The notes under the pieces are model-generated. The model did no database searches. It worked only from the letters and a program-made list of their open reading frames with translations, and was not told the origin of the DNA. Source: CAYPGT01 sp964512985 (GTDB lineage: Bacteria; Cyanobacteriota; Vampirovibrionia; LMEP-6097). Taken from it: a stretch of DNA of 64,000 bases. The stretch is taken from the NCBI GenBank assembly GCA_964512985.1, contig CAZELI010000002.1:77650-141649 (forward strand), written 5' to 3'. Position numbers and translations under genes: made by a program. Positions 42,183-51,452 of this stretch are shown in pieces (within the stretch, counting starts at the first letter, position 1; every line of letters begins with the position of its first letter).

Positions 42183-43103
42183 CTACTTTCTAAACGCTCC
42201 CCAACTAGATCCATCATTACTATCTTCGATTCTCACTTCTGGTCTTGGTTTAGGTCTTTCTTGCTGTTCTTCATAACTAGCATGTCTAGAGTAATCTGTA
42301 GTATGGTGTCCTAAACCACCTTCAGGCACTACATCATGTAATGATTCTTCTGCTGAAACCTGCTTAATAAGCTGATTCAAGAGAGCATCTTTATATTCTA
42401 CTTCCCTAGTTCTTAGATCAAGCTTTTCTTTTAATTCATCAATAATCTTGTTTGACTCTCTGACACTGCGTTTGGCAGTTTCTACTTCTACTTCTTTCTC
42501 TTGCTCTAACTGTTTAGCTTTATATTTAAACTCTAATAATTCAGCTTTAAGATCATTGTAGTCAACAGCACTTTTCTCTTGATGATCCATTAACTGTTTA
42601 AGTTTAGTTTTCAGCTTTTCACGCTCTTGAATAAGATCAGAAACCTGTTCATCATAACGAAGTTTATTATTCTCAGAATCCTTTCTATTACGTTGCAACT
42701 CAGTCTCTGACGCTCTTAAAGCTTCTTTCGCCGCATCGGTATCGAGTCTGAGCTTTTTATTTTCTTCACGTTGAGTTTTAAATTCAATTTTTAATTCCTC
42801 AAACTGACCAAACATACTCTCAAACTTAACTCTAAACTCTTGGCTCTCATTAGCTTTGTTGACGTAACCGTCCATCAAAGCACTAAACTCTGCAGAAACG
42901 CCACTTTTTTGTTTTTCGTAAATTGAAAGCAACTGCTCTTCAATACGTTTAAGGCGATTACCCAGAGCTACTGGTGTCTCATCTAAAACCGCTGGTAATT
43001 GATGCTTATCTGTGCTATCAAAATCATCATCTTCAGCCGCATTACCGTTCTTTTTAAAGCTTGCTTTCTTAGATTTAGTCTTAATTTGTAGGTCTTCTGC
43101 CAT
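42183..43103 (-). CDS. Long coiled-coil protein
   Basis: 306 residues. Short basic/acidic head, then a coiled coil of about 200 residues (GNRLKRIEEQLLSIYEKQK onward; LIQEREKLKTKLKQLMDHQE), and a polar tail (RPKPRPEVRIEDSNDGSSW). No membrane segment. It precedes the amidase by 27 nt on the same strand, which suggests a cell-wall or division-related scaffold, but that is only context. A TAAAAT box (43112-43117, reverse strand) ends 8 nt before the ATG. Confidence 0.7.
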   Translation of the reverse strand: MAEDLQIKTKSKKASFKKNGNAAEDDDFDSTDKHQLPAVLDETPVALGNRLKRIEEQLLSIYEKQKSGVSAEFSALMDGYVNKANESQEFRVKFESMFGQFEELKIEFKTQREENKKLRLDTDAAKEALRASETELQRNRKDSENNKLRYDEQVSDLIQEREKLKTKLKQLMDHQEKSAVDYNDLKAELLEFKYKAKQLEQEKEVEVETAKRSVRESNKIIDELKEKLDLRTREVEYKDALLNQLIKQVSAEESLHDVVPEGGLGHHTTDYSRHASYEEQQERPKPRPEVRIEDSNDGSSWGAFRK

Positions 43104-43200
43104 AGAGCATAATTTTAGCTTAATTATGCCAAATACGTAATATTTTTTGGGATTTTGAATAACATTCAGTCAATTTTTATTTCTAAATGACATTTTGGTT

Positions 43201-43306
43201 GGTTCCGCGCCCTCGCCGCGGTTCGTCCGTAAGGCAGCTTTAATATTTTCATTCAGCCGCGCGCAGCGCAACGCCGCGCAGCGCAACGCCGCGCAGCGGC
43301 GGAACC
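43201..43306. repeat. Family B GC-rich palindromic element, inverted copy
   Basis: 106 bp between GGTTCCGCGC and GCGGCGGAACC. In reverse complement it aligns along its length with 10232-10325 but carries one extra tandem unit (GCGCAGCGCAACGCC repeated). It fills the gap between two divergent coiled-coil genes. Confidence 0.9.
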
Positions 43307-43403
43307 CTTGAGAATTTAGTTAAAAAATTATTTCGTAGATTTTAAGATAAATTTGACTAATCTCACAAATAAATTAAAATGTATTTATAGTCTCACTTAC
43401 TTT

Positions 43404-43817
43404 ATGGATAATAAAACTAATTCAAGGCAGGGCCCATTATCAGGAGTAGATTCCAGCTCGGAATTGAATTTGGTTGGTTTTGATAATCTATGGGATATCG
43501 GTTCAGAAGATGCTTCTAAGTTTATTCAGTTTAAACAATCTAAATCTAGCAGCTCACAAGCTGAAGTAGAGTTCTTAACTAAAGAGATTGATGAGAAGAA
43601 TTTTGAAATCCAAAAAATACATTGGCAGCTTAATGAACGTGAAAAAGAACTTAAAAACCTCTATGACGAACTACATAAATTACTTGAGTTGAACAAAAAA
43701 CTCAATCAACAATTAGGTGATTTTGAGAAACTGACAGCTAAGCAAGAAGCCCTAATTGACATGCTTTCACAAGATCCTGATGCTAGAATAGAGCCTAATT
43801 TGCCTAGATTTAACTAA
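43404..43817 (+). CDS. Coiled-coil hypothetical protein
   Basis: About 137 residues from MDNKTNSRQGPLS (ATG 43404; the frame is open to a TTG at 43353). The second half is a strong coiled coil (EVEFLTKEIDEKNFEIQKIH; LNEREKELKNLYDELHKLLE). Divergent from the larger coiled-coil gene, with a family B element between. Function unknown. Confidence 0.6.
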   Translation: MDNKTNSRQGPLSGVDSSSELNLVGFDNLWDIGSEDASKFIQFKQSKSSSSQAEVEFLTKEIDEKNFEIQKIHWQLNEREKELKNLYDELHKLLELNKKLNQQLGDFEKLTAKQEALIDMLSQDPDARIEPNLPRFN

Positions 43818-43904
43818 AATATTGATTATTTTAATAGTTTTTTTATGCTTTAATACTTTAGCTACAGTATTAGGTAAATTCAATATGCTAGTATTAAACT
43901 GATT

Positions 43905-44111
43905 ATGAGACAAGGTATACATCCCAAAACCCAAGTTATCACTGCAACCTGCATCTGTGGCGGTGAATTTCAAGTAGAAAGTACTTTAGAATCACTTAGG
44001 GTTGAGATTTGTTCTGCTTGTCACCCATTCTTCGCTGGTACTAATAAAGTTATAGACACAGCTGGTAGAATCGATAAATTTAACAAGAAATACAGCGGCA
44101 AGAAAGCGTAA
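43905..44111 (+). CDS. rpmE: 50S ribosomal protein L31 (zinc form)
   Basis: 68 residues: start MRQGIHPKTQVITATCICGG, then ICSACHPFFAGTNKVIDTAGRI. The cysteines C16, C18, C37 and C40 mark the zinc-binding form. A TAGTAT box (43889-43894) ends 10 nt before the ATG with no Shine-Dalgarno sequence. Its stop is 1 nt from the stop of the convergent antiporter gene. Confidence 0.96.
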   Translation: MRQGIHPKTQVITATCICGGEFQVESTLESLRVEICSACHPFFAGTNKVIDTAGRIDKFNKKYSGKKA

Positions 44112-44112
44112 T

Positions 44113-45912
44113 TCAAGAAATAACCTTAGAATTCTTAACCAAATAAATCAATAAATCAGCTTGGTGCCAGATTTGATCAGCGTGAGCGAAGAAGTATTTA
44201 TCCTTAGATTTAAGTATCAATGGAATCCAATCATTAGCATCAACACCCTGTAATTCAATACCACTTAAAATTCCGCCCTTGCCAGTAAGCATAATGTCTA
44301 CTATCTTTACTTCGTTAGCGTCTATAGCGATCTTCCAGTCTTCAATAGAGACGGGTTTGGCATAAGCAAGATTACCACCGATCTGGTCTACGAGATCATG
44401 TTGTAAGCCCTTATGAGGTAGATCTATAGCTGGATAAAGTTCTGGGATTTTATAAAGTTCTTTAGCAAGTTTACACGCTAAGAAATTTACCTCAGCGTTA
44501 GCAGTAGTAGCAATGAGCACTGCAGTGCTTTCAGCGTTGGCAGCTTCTAACACTTGCGGATCAAGACAATTACCATGTACCACTTCTAATCCTTCTTCTT
44601 TAGCAATCTTGCAACGGTCTATATTGTTATCAATCAAAACTACAGGTTTACCGATTTCCTTAAAAGCCATTGCTAGAGTGCGTCCTAAAGCATTAGAACC
44701 AACGATAATAATATTATTCATTGCAACTAAACAATCACACCATTTAGCCATAGTACGTGCTGTTAGTCCAGGTAAGGTTTCAGTGATAATGATAGTAACA
44801 AATACCAGCGACTCAAGTACCATCCCTTGCTCAATGCCGTTTTTCTCTAAAATCAATTTAAATAAAGAAGCTACTGATGCCGCAACAATACCCTTAGGTC
44901 CAATCCAAGAAATAAATACCTTGTCTTTAAAACTAAGTAATCCATGATTAGAAGTAAATACTGCTAAAGGTCTAACCACAAATATAATTAACAATGAGAC
45001 TATTACTCCAAGTCCACCTACTCGACTTAAAATACTTAAATCTAAGTCTGCAGCTATAAGAATAAATAAAACAGCTATAAACAATACGGTAAGCTGACTT
45101 TTGAAATGTTTTAAGGTAGCAAGTTGTGGAATTTTTTCTCTTTGCACCGCAAATCCTGCAACAGCTACAGCCATAATTCCAGTATTACTCTCTACTAAAT
45201 TACTCAAGTAATAAATCATAAAAACCCAAGCAAGTACAGCAAGGTTAATTAATTCAAGATCAACTAATTTATATTTAAGGATTTTTCCTAAGATCCAACC
45301 TAACAAGAATCCAATAAGAACTCCAATAAAAAGTTTCTCAGTGAAGCTATAGAGCAAAGTCACTATTGATGCGCTTTTCGCGGCAAGAATAAACTGAAGA
45401 ATACCTACAGAGAGGAATGCACCAATCGCATCGGAGAAGATTCCTTCACTGCGCATAATAGTAGTGACTTCTTTCTTCACCTTCACACGATCAAGTATCA
45501 GGTTAATAGCAGTGATACCAGCAATACTAATAAAAGATCCATAAAGTATCGAAATACCCCAAGCCAAACCCACCAAATAATGAGCCAGAATCGCTCCACC
45601 AATAATATGTATCGTTGTTCCAATAACCGTCATATTGTAGACAGATTTATTGACAGTTTTAAGAGAATTAAGATCAAGGCATAAACCACCCTCGAACAGA
45701 ATCAGAGCAACTCCTAATGAAATAAGCACAGCCAGACCATCTCCTAAAGCTTCAGGATGAATTAAACCTAAACACTGGGGTCCGAGGCTTGCACCAGTGA
45801 TAATGAGAAAAACAATCCCAGGCATTTTAAATTTCTCAGTAAGTACTTGAATCAAAATACCCGCAAAAATTGCAATAGCGAAGGTTTGTAAAAGTATTTG
45901 CTCCGTGGTCAT
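44113..45912 (-). CDS. Cation:proton antiporter with TrkA-N regulatory domain
   Basis: 599 residues. The N-terminal 390 hold about 12 membrane helices of the CPA family (GIVFLIITGASLGPQCLGLI; SDAIGAFLSVGILQ carries the membrane acid). The C-terminal part is a Rossmann RCK/TrkA-N domain (NIIIVGSNALGRTLAMAF; PVVLIDNN; GNCLDPQVLEAAN) that would sense nucleotide. Exports Na or K in exchange for protons; the ion is not readable. TATAAT (45926-45931, reverse strand) ends 13 nt before the ATG. Confidence 0.9.
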   Translation of the reverse strand: MTTEQILLQTFAIAIFAGILIQVLTEKFKMPGIVFLIITGASLGPQCLGLIHPEALGDGLAVLISLGVALILFEGGLCLDLNSLKTVNKSVYNMTVIGTTIHIIGGAILAHYLVGLAWGISILYGSFISIAGITAINLILDRVKVKKEVTTIMRSEGIFSDAIGAFLSVGILQFILAAKSASIVTLLYSFTEKLFIGVLIGFLLGWILGKILKYKLVDLELINLAVLAWVFMIYYLSNLVESNTGIMAVAVAGFAVQREKIPQLATLKHFKSQLTVLFIAVLFILIAADLDLSILSRVGGLGVIVSLLIIFVVRPLAVFTSNHGLLSFKDKVFISWIGPKGIVAASVASLFKLILEKNGIEQGMVLESLVFVTIIITETLPGLTARTMAKWCDCLVAMNNIIIVGSNALGRTLAMAFKEIGKPVVLIDNNIDRCKIAKEEGLEVVHGNCLDPQVLEAANAESTAVLIATTANAEVNFLACKLAKELYKIPELYPAIDLPHKGLQHDLVDQIGGNLAYAKPVSIEDWKIAIDANEVKIVDIMLTGKGGILSGIELQGVDANDWIPLILKSKDKYFFAHADQIWHQADLLIYLVKNSKVIS

Positions 45913-45950
45913 GTCTTAGAAGCGTATTATAACCCGATATGAATATATAA

Positions 45951-45982
45951 AAAGAAAAAGCCACCCTTTTTGAGTGGCTTTT
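45951..45982 (-). terminator. Intrinsic terminator of rpoD
   Basis: AAAAGCCAC/GTGGCTTTT stem with a T-rich tail on the minus strand, 22 nt after the rpoD stop and before the antiporter promoter. Confidence 0.85.
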
Positions 45983-46003
45983 CTTGATTTAACTTATTGT
46001 TTT

Positions 46004-47062
46004 TTAGAGAACCATATCTAGGTAATCTTTAAGTTTAATCGCTCTTTCTGGGTGTCTTAGTTTCTTCAGAGCCCTAAACTCAAGCTGACGAACACGCTCA
46101 CGTGTAATTCTGAGCATTCGTCCAACTTCTTCTAAAGTACGTTCTTGACCAGAGTCTATTCCAAAACGCAACTGGATTACAGCTTTCTCTTTCTGTGTAA
46201 GGGTATCGAGTACTCTGACAATATCGTCAGCTAGTAGGTTCTCTGTTGCAGCCATCTCTGGTCTAATCGCTTGATTAGGATCTGCAATGAAGTCCTCTAA
46301 CTTACCATCGTCATCACTATTAATAGGTGACTCAAGACTTACTGGAGTTCTCATAGCTGAGACTATCTCCTTGATCTTAATGGTAGATACTTCCATTACT
46401 TCAGCTAACTCTTCCTCTGTTGGTCTACGATTAAGTTCTTGACCAAGTTTACGAGCTATCTTCTTGAACTTATTAATAGTCTCAACCATGTGTACTGGTA
46501 CACGAATAGTACGAGACTTGTCTGATAAGGATCTAGTGATACCTTGTCTAACCCACCAAGTAGCATAAGTAGAAAACTTATAACCACGCTCTGGATCAAA
46601 CTTCTCAGCAGCTCTAATCAGACCTAAATTACCCTCTTGAATTAAATCAAGGAATGGCAATCCACGATTGATATATTTCTTAGCAATAGAAACTACTAAT
46701 CTTAAGTTGTGTCTTACCAACTTACGTTTAGCGTTAATATCACCATCTTTAATACCTCTAGCTAATTCAATTTCTTCTTTAGCGTTAAGTAATGGCACAC
46801 GTCCAATCTCACGCAAATACATCTTCACAGAGTCATCAGACAGAGGTGATACCCCATCTAATTCATCGCTATTATCATCGTTAGCTGAATCATCCTTTCT
46901 ACGGGATGCTGCAGAGGATATAATATCTGATTCTAAATTAACATCATCTATGTCGACTTGATCAAAACAATCAGGGACATCAATTAACGCATCATCATCG
47001 TCAAACGTAAGTATATTTTCGTCCATATCGGTCTTCGTTCCAGCAGATTTTCTTCTTGACAT
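46004..47062 (-). CDS. rpoD: Primary-type RNA polymerase sigma factor
   Basis: 352 residues. An acidic N-terminus stands in place of region 1.1; then region 1.2 (DSVKMYLREIGRVPLL), region 2 (LVVSIAKKYINRGLPFLDLI, then KFSTYATWWVRQGITR for -10 melting), region 3, and region 4 (RTLEEVGRMLRITRERVRQL for the -35 helix-turn-helix). The length resembles the compact principal sigma factors of cyanobacteria. It has a Shine-Dalgarno site (AAGGAGAAG) and a long 5' intergenic region, unlike most genes here. Confidence 0.93.
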   Translation of the reverse strand: MSRRKSAGTKTDMDENILTFDDDDALIDVPDCFDQVDIDDVNLESDIISSAASRRKDDSANDDNSDELDGVSPLSDDSVKMYLREIGRVPLLNAKEEIELARGIKDGDINAKRKLVRHNLRLVVSIAKKYINRGLPFLDLIQEGNLGLIRAAEKFDPERGYKFSTYATWWVRQGITRSLSDKSRTIRVPVHMVETINKFKKIARKLGQELNRRPTEEELAEVMEVSTIKIKEIVSAMRTPVSLESPINSDDDGKLEDFIADPNQAIRPEMAATENLLADDIVRVLDTLTQKEKAVIQLRFGIDSGQERTLEEVGRMLRITRERVRQLEFRALKKLRHPERAIKLKDYLDMVL

Positions 47063-47377
47063 CTACACTTCTCCTTTATATAAAGCAAAATACTTGTACT
47101 ATTGATAGTCAGATTTCAGGGGGCCGTTTATTTAATGTTGCTAACGTATAGCCTGTTACGGTCTTAATCTATATATCTATGTCTATATTGTAACTAATAT
47201 AGTTCCAAATCGAGCTTAAAATTATACAATTTAACTTTCTTTTAATCAAGTGTATTTACCTATAGAATTTAATCTATTTTCCACAAATTGAGGTGTAGAT
47301 AATTTCAGTTTTAGCCTTAAGATTTACTTTATGTTAAAATTTTACCTTGAATAATCATTGAAAAATAAGGAGATTTT
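47063..47377. other. Intergenic region between rpoD and the next divergent gene
   Basis: 315 bp, AT-rich, with no open frame. It should hold the rpoD promoter and leader, and the promoter of the 47378 gene. One TTTTCCACA (near 47277) resembles a single DnaA box but has no companions, so no origin is claimed. No convincing riboswitch fold is seen. Confidence 0.5.
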
Positions 47378-47833
47378 ATGGCAGTGAATAATTTTGGGAG
47401 TATGGATTTATCAAATGGAGAGCGTTTCATACTTCGCCCTCGCGGAATTGGTGTTGCTCAAGTAACAGTTCCTCCACCAAAGGTAGACCATACAAAGAGC
47501 ATACAAGGAATCTCTAATCCTGTTAATTCTCTCCCCACTCTTGATCTTCAGACGTCAATAAATATACTACTGAGCGCTCAAGATGAAAAGAAAAAACCTG
47601 ATCTAAACTCAGGGGGTGCTAGACCCGGAGTTACGATCAACCGTGCTTTCGACACCATAGAACAATGCTTCGGTATTATACTAAAGCCGTCTGAAATGAG
47701 ATTTGAGACCACTGGTGCGATAAAAGATTTACTAGTTAAAACCCAAATGGAAGTAGAAGGACAAAACGAACAACAAGCAACAGACACGTTGGTCCAAAAG
47801 TTTGGAAATTATATGACATCCTTAAATCAATAG
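47378..47833 (+). CDS. Hypothetical protein (151 aa)
   Basis: 151 residues, no signal peptide. N-terminal half extended and polar (RPRGIGVAQVTVPPPKVDH), C-terminal half helical (AIKDLLVKTQMEVEGQNEQQ). Good AAGGAG site 8 nt before the ATG. Single-gene unit ending just before tRNA-Leu on the other strand. No family recognised. Confidence 0.65.
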   Translation: MAVNNFGSMDLSNGERFILRPRGIGVAQVTVPPPKVDHTKSIQGISNPVNSLPTLDLQTSINILLSAQDEKKKPDLNSGGARPGVTINRAFDTIEQCFGIILKPSEMRFETTGAIKDLLVKTQMEVEGQNEQQATDTLVQKFGNYMTSLNQ

Positions 47834-47853
47834 AAATGCCAATATCCTAAGAG

Positions 47854-47941
47854 TGGTACCGATGGCCGGACTTGAACCGGCACGGGAGCAAGCTCCCAAC
47901 AGATTTTAAGTCTGTTGCGTCTACCATTCCGCCACATCGGC
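47854..47941 (-). tRNA. tRNA-Leu (UAA)
   Basis: 88-nt class II tRNA: acceptor GCCGATG/CATCGGT with encoded ACCA, anticodon arm CAGACTTAAAATCTG with UAA, a long variable arm GGGAGCTTGCTCCC, and a T-arm GCCGGTTCAAGTCCGGC. Confidence 0.96.
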
Positions 47942-48040
47942 ATGTAACTATCACTCAGTAGACCAAGTGCGCTTAGTAGATTCTACAATAGACTTCTCTT
48001 TAAACCATGAAACTTTCATTAAGCAAGATAGCTATTCCGC

Positions 48041-48577
48041 TCAAAGTCTTTCCATCAAATAATCATTAGCCTGCCTAAGAGTATTCAACAAATCAGATGT
48101 ATCTTTACCTGTTTGATCAGGATGTAAAAGAGTGACTAAAGCTCTATAAGACTTTTTAATTAAAGCTTCAGTTAATACGGTATAAGAATCAATATATAAA
48201 ACTCCTCTAGCCCAGGATTCTTTGTTGTTTAAGCTAGGAGCTAGAGGAGTTGACTGACTATAGTTTAAAGAAGCTCCCTTAGAGAAACCATCGTTAAAAC
48301 TACTATTCTTAGATTTCTCTAATTGCTCAAGCTTATTATTCAATCGAATATTTTTACGCTTCTGTGATTTAAGCTCTGTAATCAGGTCATTGATTAGTTT
48401 ATCCTGACCCGTAAGTTCAGTAGCATTACGGTAAATATATTGCAGTAATTCCAAATCCGCATAAACAAAGGATCGTGGCACACCAAGCTCAAGCGCAATA
48501 TTTGCTGGATTAATTTCTGTAGAATGCACTTTAAGTGATTCTATGACTCTAATAAGCTTAGCTTTATCTAGCTTCAT
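48041..48577 (-). CDS. HTH-like protein with C-terminal J-like HPD motif
   Basis: 178 residues. The first 50 look like a winged helix or HTH (NPANIALELGVPRSFVYADLE). A coiled-coil-like linker follows (NIRLNNKLEQLEKSKN). The C-terminal 40 residues resemble the core of a J domain: IKKSYRALVTLLHPDQTG with the HPD tripeptide, then LLNTLRQANDYLMERL. J domains stimulate Hsp70. It overlaps the nuclease gene by 14 nt. An HTH-J combination is unusual; the function is open. Confidence 0.6.
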   Translation of the reverse strand: MKLDKAKLIRVIESLKVHSTEINPANIALELGVPRSFVYADLELLQYIYRNATELTGQDKLINDLITELKSQKRKNIRLNNKLEQLEKSKNSSFNDGFSKGASLNYSQSTPLAPSLNNKESWARGVLYIDSYTVLTEALIKKSYRALVTLLHPDQTGKDTSDLLNTLRQANDYLMERL

Positions 48578-49127
48578 TCTTTTTCTCTTTCTTCTTAAGC
48601 TTCCTATACTTATAAGGACTCATGGTTAAACCACCAGTTTTCTGCCAAATATTCAGTTTACGACTTCTTGCATAAGCTTCTGCATCCTTCAATTTAGTAG
48701 CATGTTTGAAGTTCTTAGTAAGAATAAAAAGCTGAGCATAACCGTTCTTCAGCATTTCATAGTTAAGGAATTTTTGCTTCCCTTTCGGCGTTTCATAATA
48801 AAGGAAAGACAATCTACGTCCATATTTATCAGTCGTTGGTGAAGTAGTTTCTATAAATAGTTTAGTATCCTCGTGAATCTGAGACAGCAAAAAATCTCTT
48901 GCACGCTCGCCCCATGGATCTTGAGTATATTCTGGTGCATCTATTCCAAGTAATCTTAATTCTATTACTGGACATTTAGAATCCTTCTCTATAGACTCAT
49001 GACAATCATAATCAGTAACAAACATAGAATCACCATCAAAAGATTGTATTAAACGATAAACTTTGGGCTCTTTATGGTGGCAAGAACTGAGTAGTGCAAT
49101 TAATATACAAAAGAAATACATAAGCAA
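48564..49127 (-). CDS. Thermonuclease-family (SNase) lipoprotein
   Basis: 187 residues. A signal peptide ends in a lipobox (ALLSSC), so it is a lipid-anchored surface or periplasmic protein. The SNase domain shows FDGDSMFV, the catalytic-arginine region LRLLGIDAPEYTQ, GERARDFL and TDKYGRRLSFLYY. A very basic C-terminus (RKLKKKEKKNEAR) may bind nucleic acid. It cleaves DNA or RNA in a calcium-dependent way in the family. Overlaps the HPD-motif gene downstream. Confidence 0.85.
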   Translation of the reverse strand: MLMYFFCILIALLSSCHHKEPKVYRLIQSFDGDSMFVTDYDCHESIEKDSKCPVIELRLLGIDAPEYTQDPWGERARDFLLSQIHEDTKLFIETTSPTTDKYGRRLSFLYYETPKGKQKFLNYEMLKNGYAQLFILTKNFKHATKLKDAEAYARSRKLNIWQKTGGLTMSPYKYRKLKKKEKKNEAR

Positions 49128-49182
49128 TATTATTCTAGCTTAATAACAAGCCTATACTATAATTAACAAAGCCCTTTTCAAA

Positions 49183-49920
49183 ATGCCTCATTTAAAACAA
49201 TATAAATATCTAGACATCATCACGATAACTTTCGTAGTGGTACTAATTATTACTAATTTAGTAGGTAGTATGAAAGTCACTAAATTATGTGTAGGTTGGG
49301 GAGAAGAACCATTTTGTTTCAGTTGTACCACCGGACTTTTACTATTTCCAATTTCTTACTTAATTGGAGACATACTCACAGAAATTTATGGTTATTCCAC
49401 TTCTAGAAGAATCATTTGGACTGGATTTACAGCTCTATTTATTTCTAATCTTATAATTCAGTTTTTTATTCTTCTACCACCTGATCCAAGTTGGGGTCTG
49501 CAAGATGAATACGCCAAGATCTTCAATCAAAGCTTCAGAGTAAGTATGGCTAGCATGATTGCATTCTGGTGTGGTGAGTTCACCAATAGTTACGTTCTCG
49601 CTAAGATGAAAATACTAACTAAGGGTAAATTTATGATTGCAAGGTTAATAGGTTCCACTGTAGCTGGCGAGTTAGTAGATACTCTAATCATATTCCCATT
49701 AGGTTTCCTTGGAGCAGAAGGTTATCCTCTAAGTCTAATGTTGCAAATGATGACTAGCAAGTATATTATCAAAGTACTATGGGAAATTATTGCCTATCCT
49801 TTAGTAACAGTACATTTGATTAAGTTTTTGAAGAAATCAGAGAACGAAGATCACTATGATTATGATACGGATCTCAACCCTTTTCACAGCAAGCCAGCGG
49901 TAGTAGTAACTGAAACTTAA
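49183..49920 (+). CDS. Queuosine precursor transporter (YhhQ/VUT family)
   Basis: 245 residues with six membrane helices. Typical features are ITNLVGSMKV at the first helix, FPISYLIGDILTEIYGYS and the C-terminal STVAGELVDTLIIFPLGF. The family imports queuine-pathway precursors such as preQ0 or preQ1. It precedes pyrC by 9 nt and may be co-transcribed. A TATACTATAAT region lies about 20 nt before the ATG. Confidence 0.88.
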   Translation: MPHLKQYKYLDIITITFVVVLIITNLVGSMKVTKLCVGWGEEPFCFSCTTGLLLFPISYLIGDILTEIYGYSTSRRIIWTGFTALFISNLIIQFFILLPPDPSWGLQDEYAKIFNQSFRVSMASMIAFWCGEFTNSYVLAKMKILTKGKFMIARLIGSTVAGELVDTLIIFPLGFLGAEGYPLSLMLQMMTSKYIIKVLWEIIAYPLVTVHLIKFLKKSENEDHYDYDTDLNPFHSKPAVVVTET

Positions 49921-49929
49921 TTATAAATC

Positions 49930-51282
49930 ATGCCCAACAAAAAACTAATCAAGAATGCAACCATAGTCAATGAAGGCGAGACCTACATTGGATCTGTGCT
50001 GATAGAAGATGAATTTATCAAGAAGATCTATAGAGAAGCTGAACCGAATATACGTATCAAAAATACTATCGATGCTACAGGGCTCTATCTACTACCTGGC
50101 ATGATAGATGATCAGGTACATTTCCGTGATCCTGGATTAACGCATAAAGGTGATTTATTTACTGAGTCACGTGCTGCCGTAGCTGGGGGTATTACTTCGT
50201 TTATGGATATGCCTAATACCAATCCACGCACTCTAAGCCAAGAATTATTAGAAGATAAGTATAAGCTAGCAGCTGAGAAATCCCTTGCTAATTACTCATT
50301 CTATATGGGGACATCCAATGACAATCTTGAAGAAGTCCTGAAGACCAATCCTAGTGAGGTTTGTGGGATTAAGATCTTCCTTGGAGCTTCTACTGGTAAT
50401 ATGCTTGTAGATAATCTAAACACCATCGAAAGGATATTAGAATATTCTGCCAAAACAGGAATCATTGTTACTGTGCATTGTGAACATGAGCCAAGTATCT
50501 TAGAAAATATCGCGAAGTTTAAAGAGCAATATGGAGATGATATAAAGATCGAACATCATCCTCATATTCGTGATGAGGATGTTTGTTATAAATCAAGCTT
50601 CTGGATAGTTGGACTAGCTAGAAAATATCACGCCAACTTACATGTACTGCATTTAACTACTCATAAAGAACTAAAGCTCTTTGATTCAGGAGATGTATCT
50701 GAGAAAAACATTAGCGTAGAAGTTTGTGTGCATCATCTTTGGTTTAGTGATAAGGATTACGCTAAGAAAGGAAACTTTATCAAGTGGAATCCTGCTATCA
50801 AATCTATCGAAGATAGAGACGCTCTGAGAAATGCTCTCAATACTAATACCATAGATATCATTGCCACAGACCATGCACCACATACACTCGAAGAGAAATC
50901 TGGCACAGATTATTTCAAGGTGGCTTCTGGAGGACCTCTCGTACAACATGCTTTAATAGCGGTTTTAGAATTAGCCCATCAAGGTGTTTTTGATTTGACT
51001 ACAATAGTCGAGAAGACCTCTCACAATATAGCTAAGAGATTTAAGATAGACCGTAGAGGATTTATAAGACCTGCTTACTATGCTGATATGGTGCTAGTAG
51101 ACCTTCATAAGCCTTGGACAGTTAAACCTTCAAACATTCTCTACAAGTGCGCTTGGTCACCTTTCGAAGGAACCACATTCCAGTCTCAAGTAATTTATAC
51201 TTTCATTAACGGACACATCGCTTATCACAACAATAATTTCTGGGATACACCGAAAGCAATGAGGTTGGTATTTAAGAGGTAG
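49930..51282 (+). CDS. pyrC: Dihydroorotase
   Basis: 450 residues of the amidohydrolase fold. Metal-binding HxR motif in IDDQVHFRDPGLTHKGD, MDMPNTNP, the metal-bridging lysine in CGIKIFLGAS, zinc histidines in VTVHCEHE and HVLHLTT, and the catalytic ATDHAPHT. It closes carbamoyl aspartate to dihydroorotate in pyrimidine synthesis, downstream of CarB. Long (type I-like) form. A family C element starts about 10 nt after the stop. Confidence 0.93.
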   Translation: MPNKKLIKNATIVNEGETYIGSVLIEDEFIKKIYREAEPNIRIKNTIDATGLYLLPGMIDDQVHFRDPGLTHKGDLFTESRAAVAGGITSFMDMPNTNPRTLSQELLEDKYKLAAEKSLANYSFYMGTSNDNLEEVLKTNPSEVCGIKIFLGASTGNMLVDNLNTIERILEYSAKTGIIVTVHCEHEPSILENIAKFKEQYGDDIKIEHHPHIRDEDVCYKSSFWIVGLARKYHANLHVLHLTTHKELKLFDSGDVSEKNISVEVCVHHLWFSDKDYAKKGNFIKWNPAIKSIEDRDALRNALNTNTIDIIATDHAPHTLEEKSGTDYFKVASGGPLVQHALIAVLELAHQGVFDLTTIVEKTSHNIAKRFKIDRRGFIRPAYYADMVLVDLHKPWTVKPSNILYKCAWSPFEGTTFQSQVIYTFINGHIAYHNNNFWDTPKAMRLVFKR

Positions 51283-51292
51283 AGCTTTAGTC

Positions 51293-51424
51293 TTAACCTC
51301 TAGAGGTTAAATGACCCCCTTGACTCAAATTTCAGAGATATCAAATCTACAATACTTCTCTATAACCCTTATAAACATTAAGTTTTCAAATAAATTCTCA
51401 GAGGTTTTTTGACCCCTTTCATTT
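51293..51424 (+). repeat. Family C element, copy 2
   Basis: Opens with the perfect 18-bp palindrome TTAACCTCTAGAGGTTAA (51293-51310), continuing into AGAGGTTAAATGACCCCC (from 51302), and closes with GAGGTTTTTTGACCCCTTTC (ending near 51420). Core length is 123 bp. It lies between pyrC and a pair of tiny membrane-protein genes, 29 nt before the first. Confidence 0.88.
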
Positions 51425-51452
51425 ATTATAAGAATATCAGAGAATCATACTT

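Noticed and set aside
47270..47290. Replication origin suggested by TTTTCCACA before rpoD
   Set aside because: Only one DnaA-box-like sequence, no AT-rich unwinding repeats beyond background, and no dnaA or dnaN nearby.
47063..47377. Riboswitch in the rpoD leader
   Set aside because: The leader is long but I could not find a convincing conserved fold or terminator/antiterminator pair.
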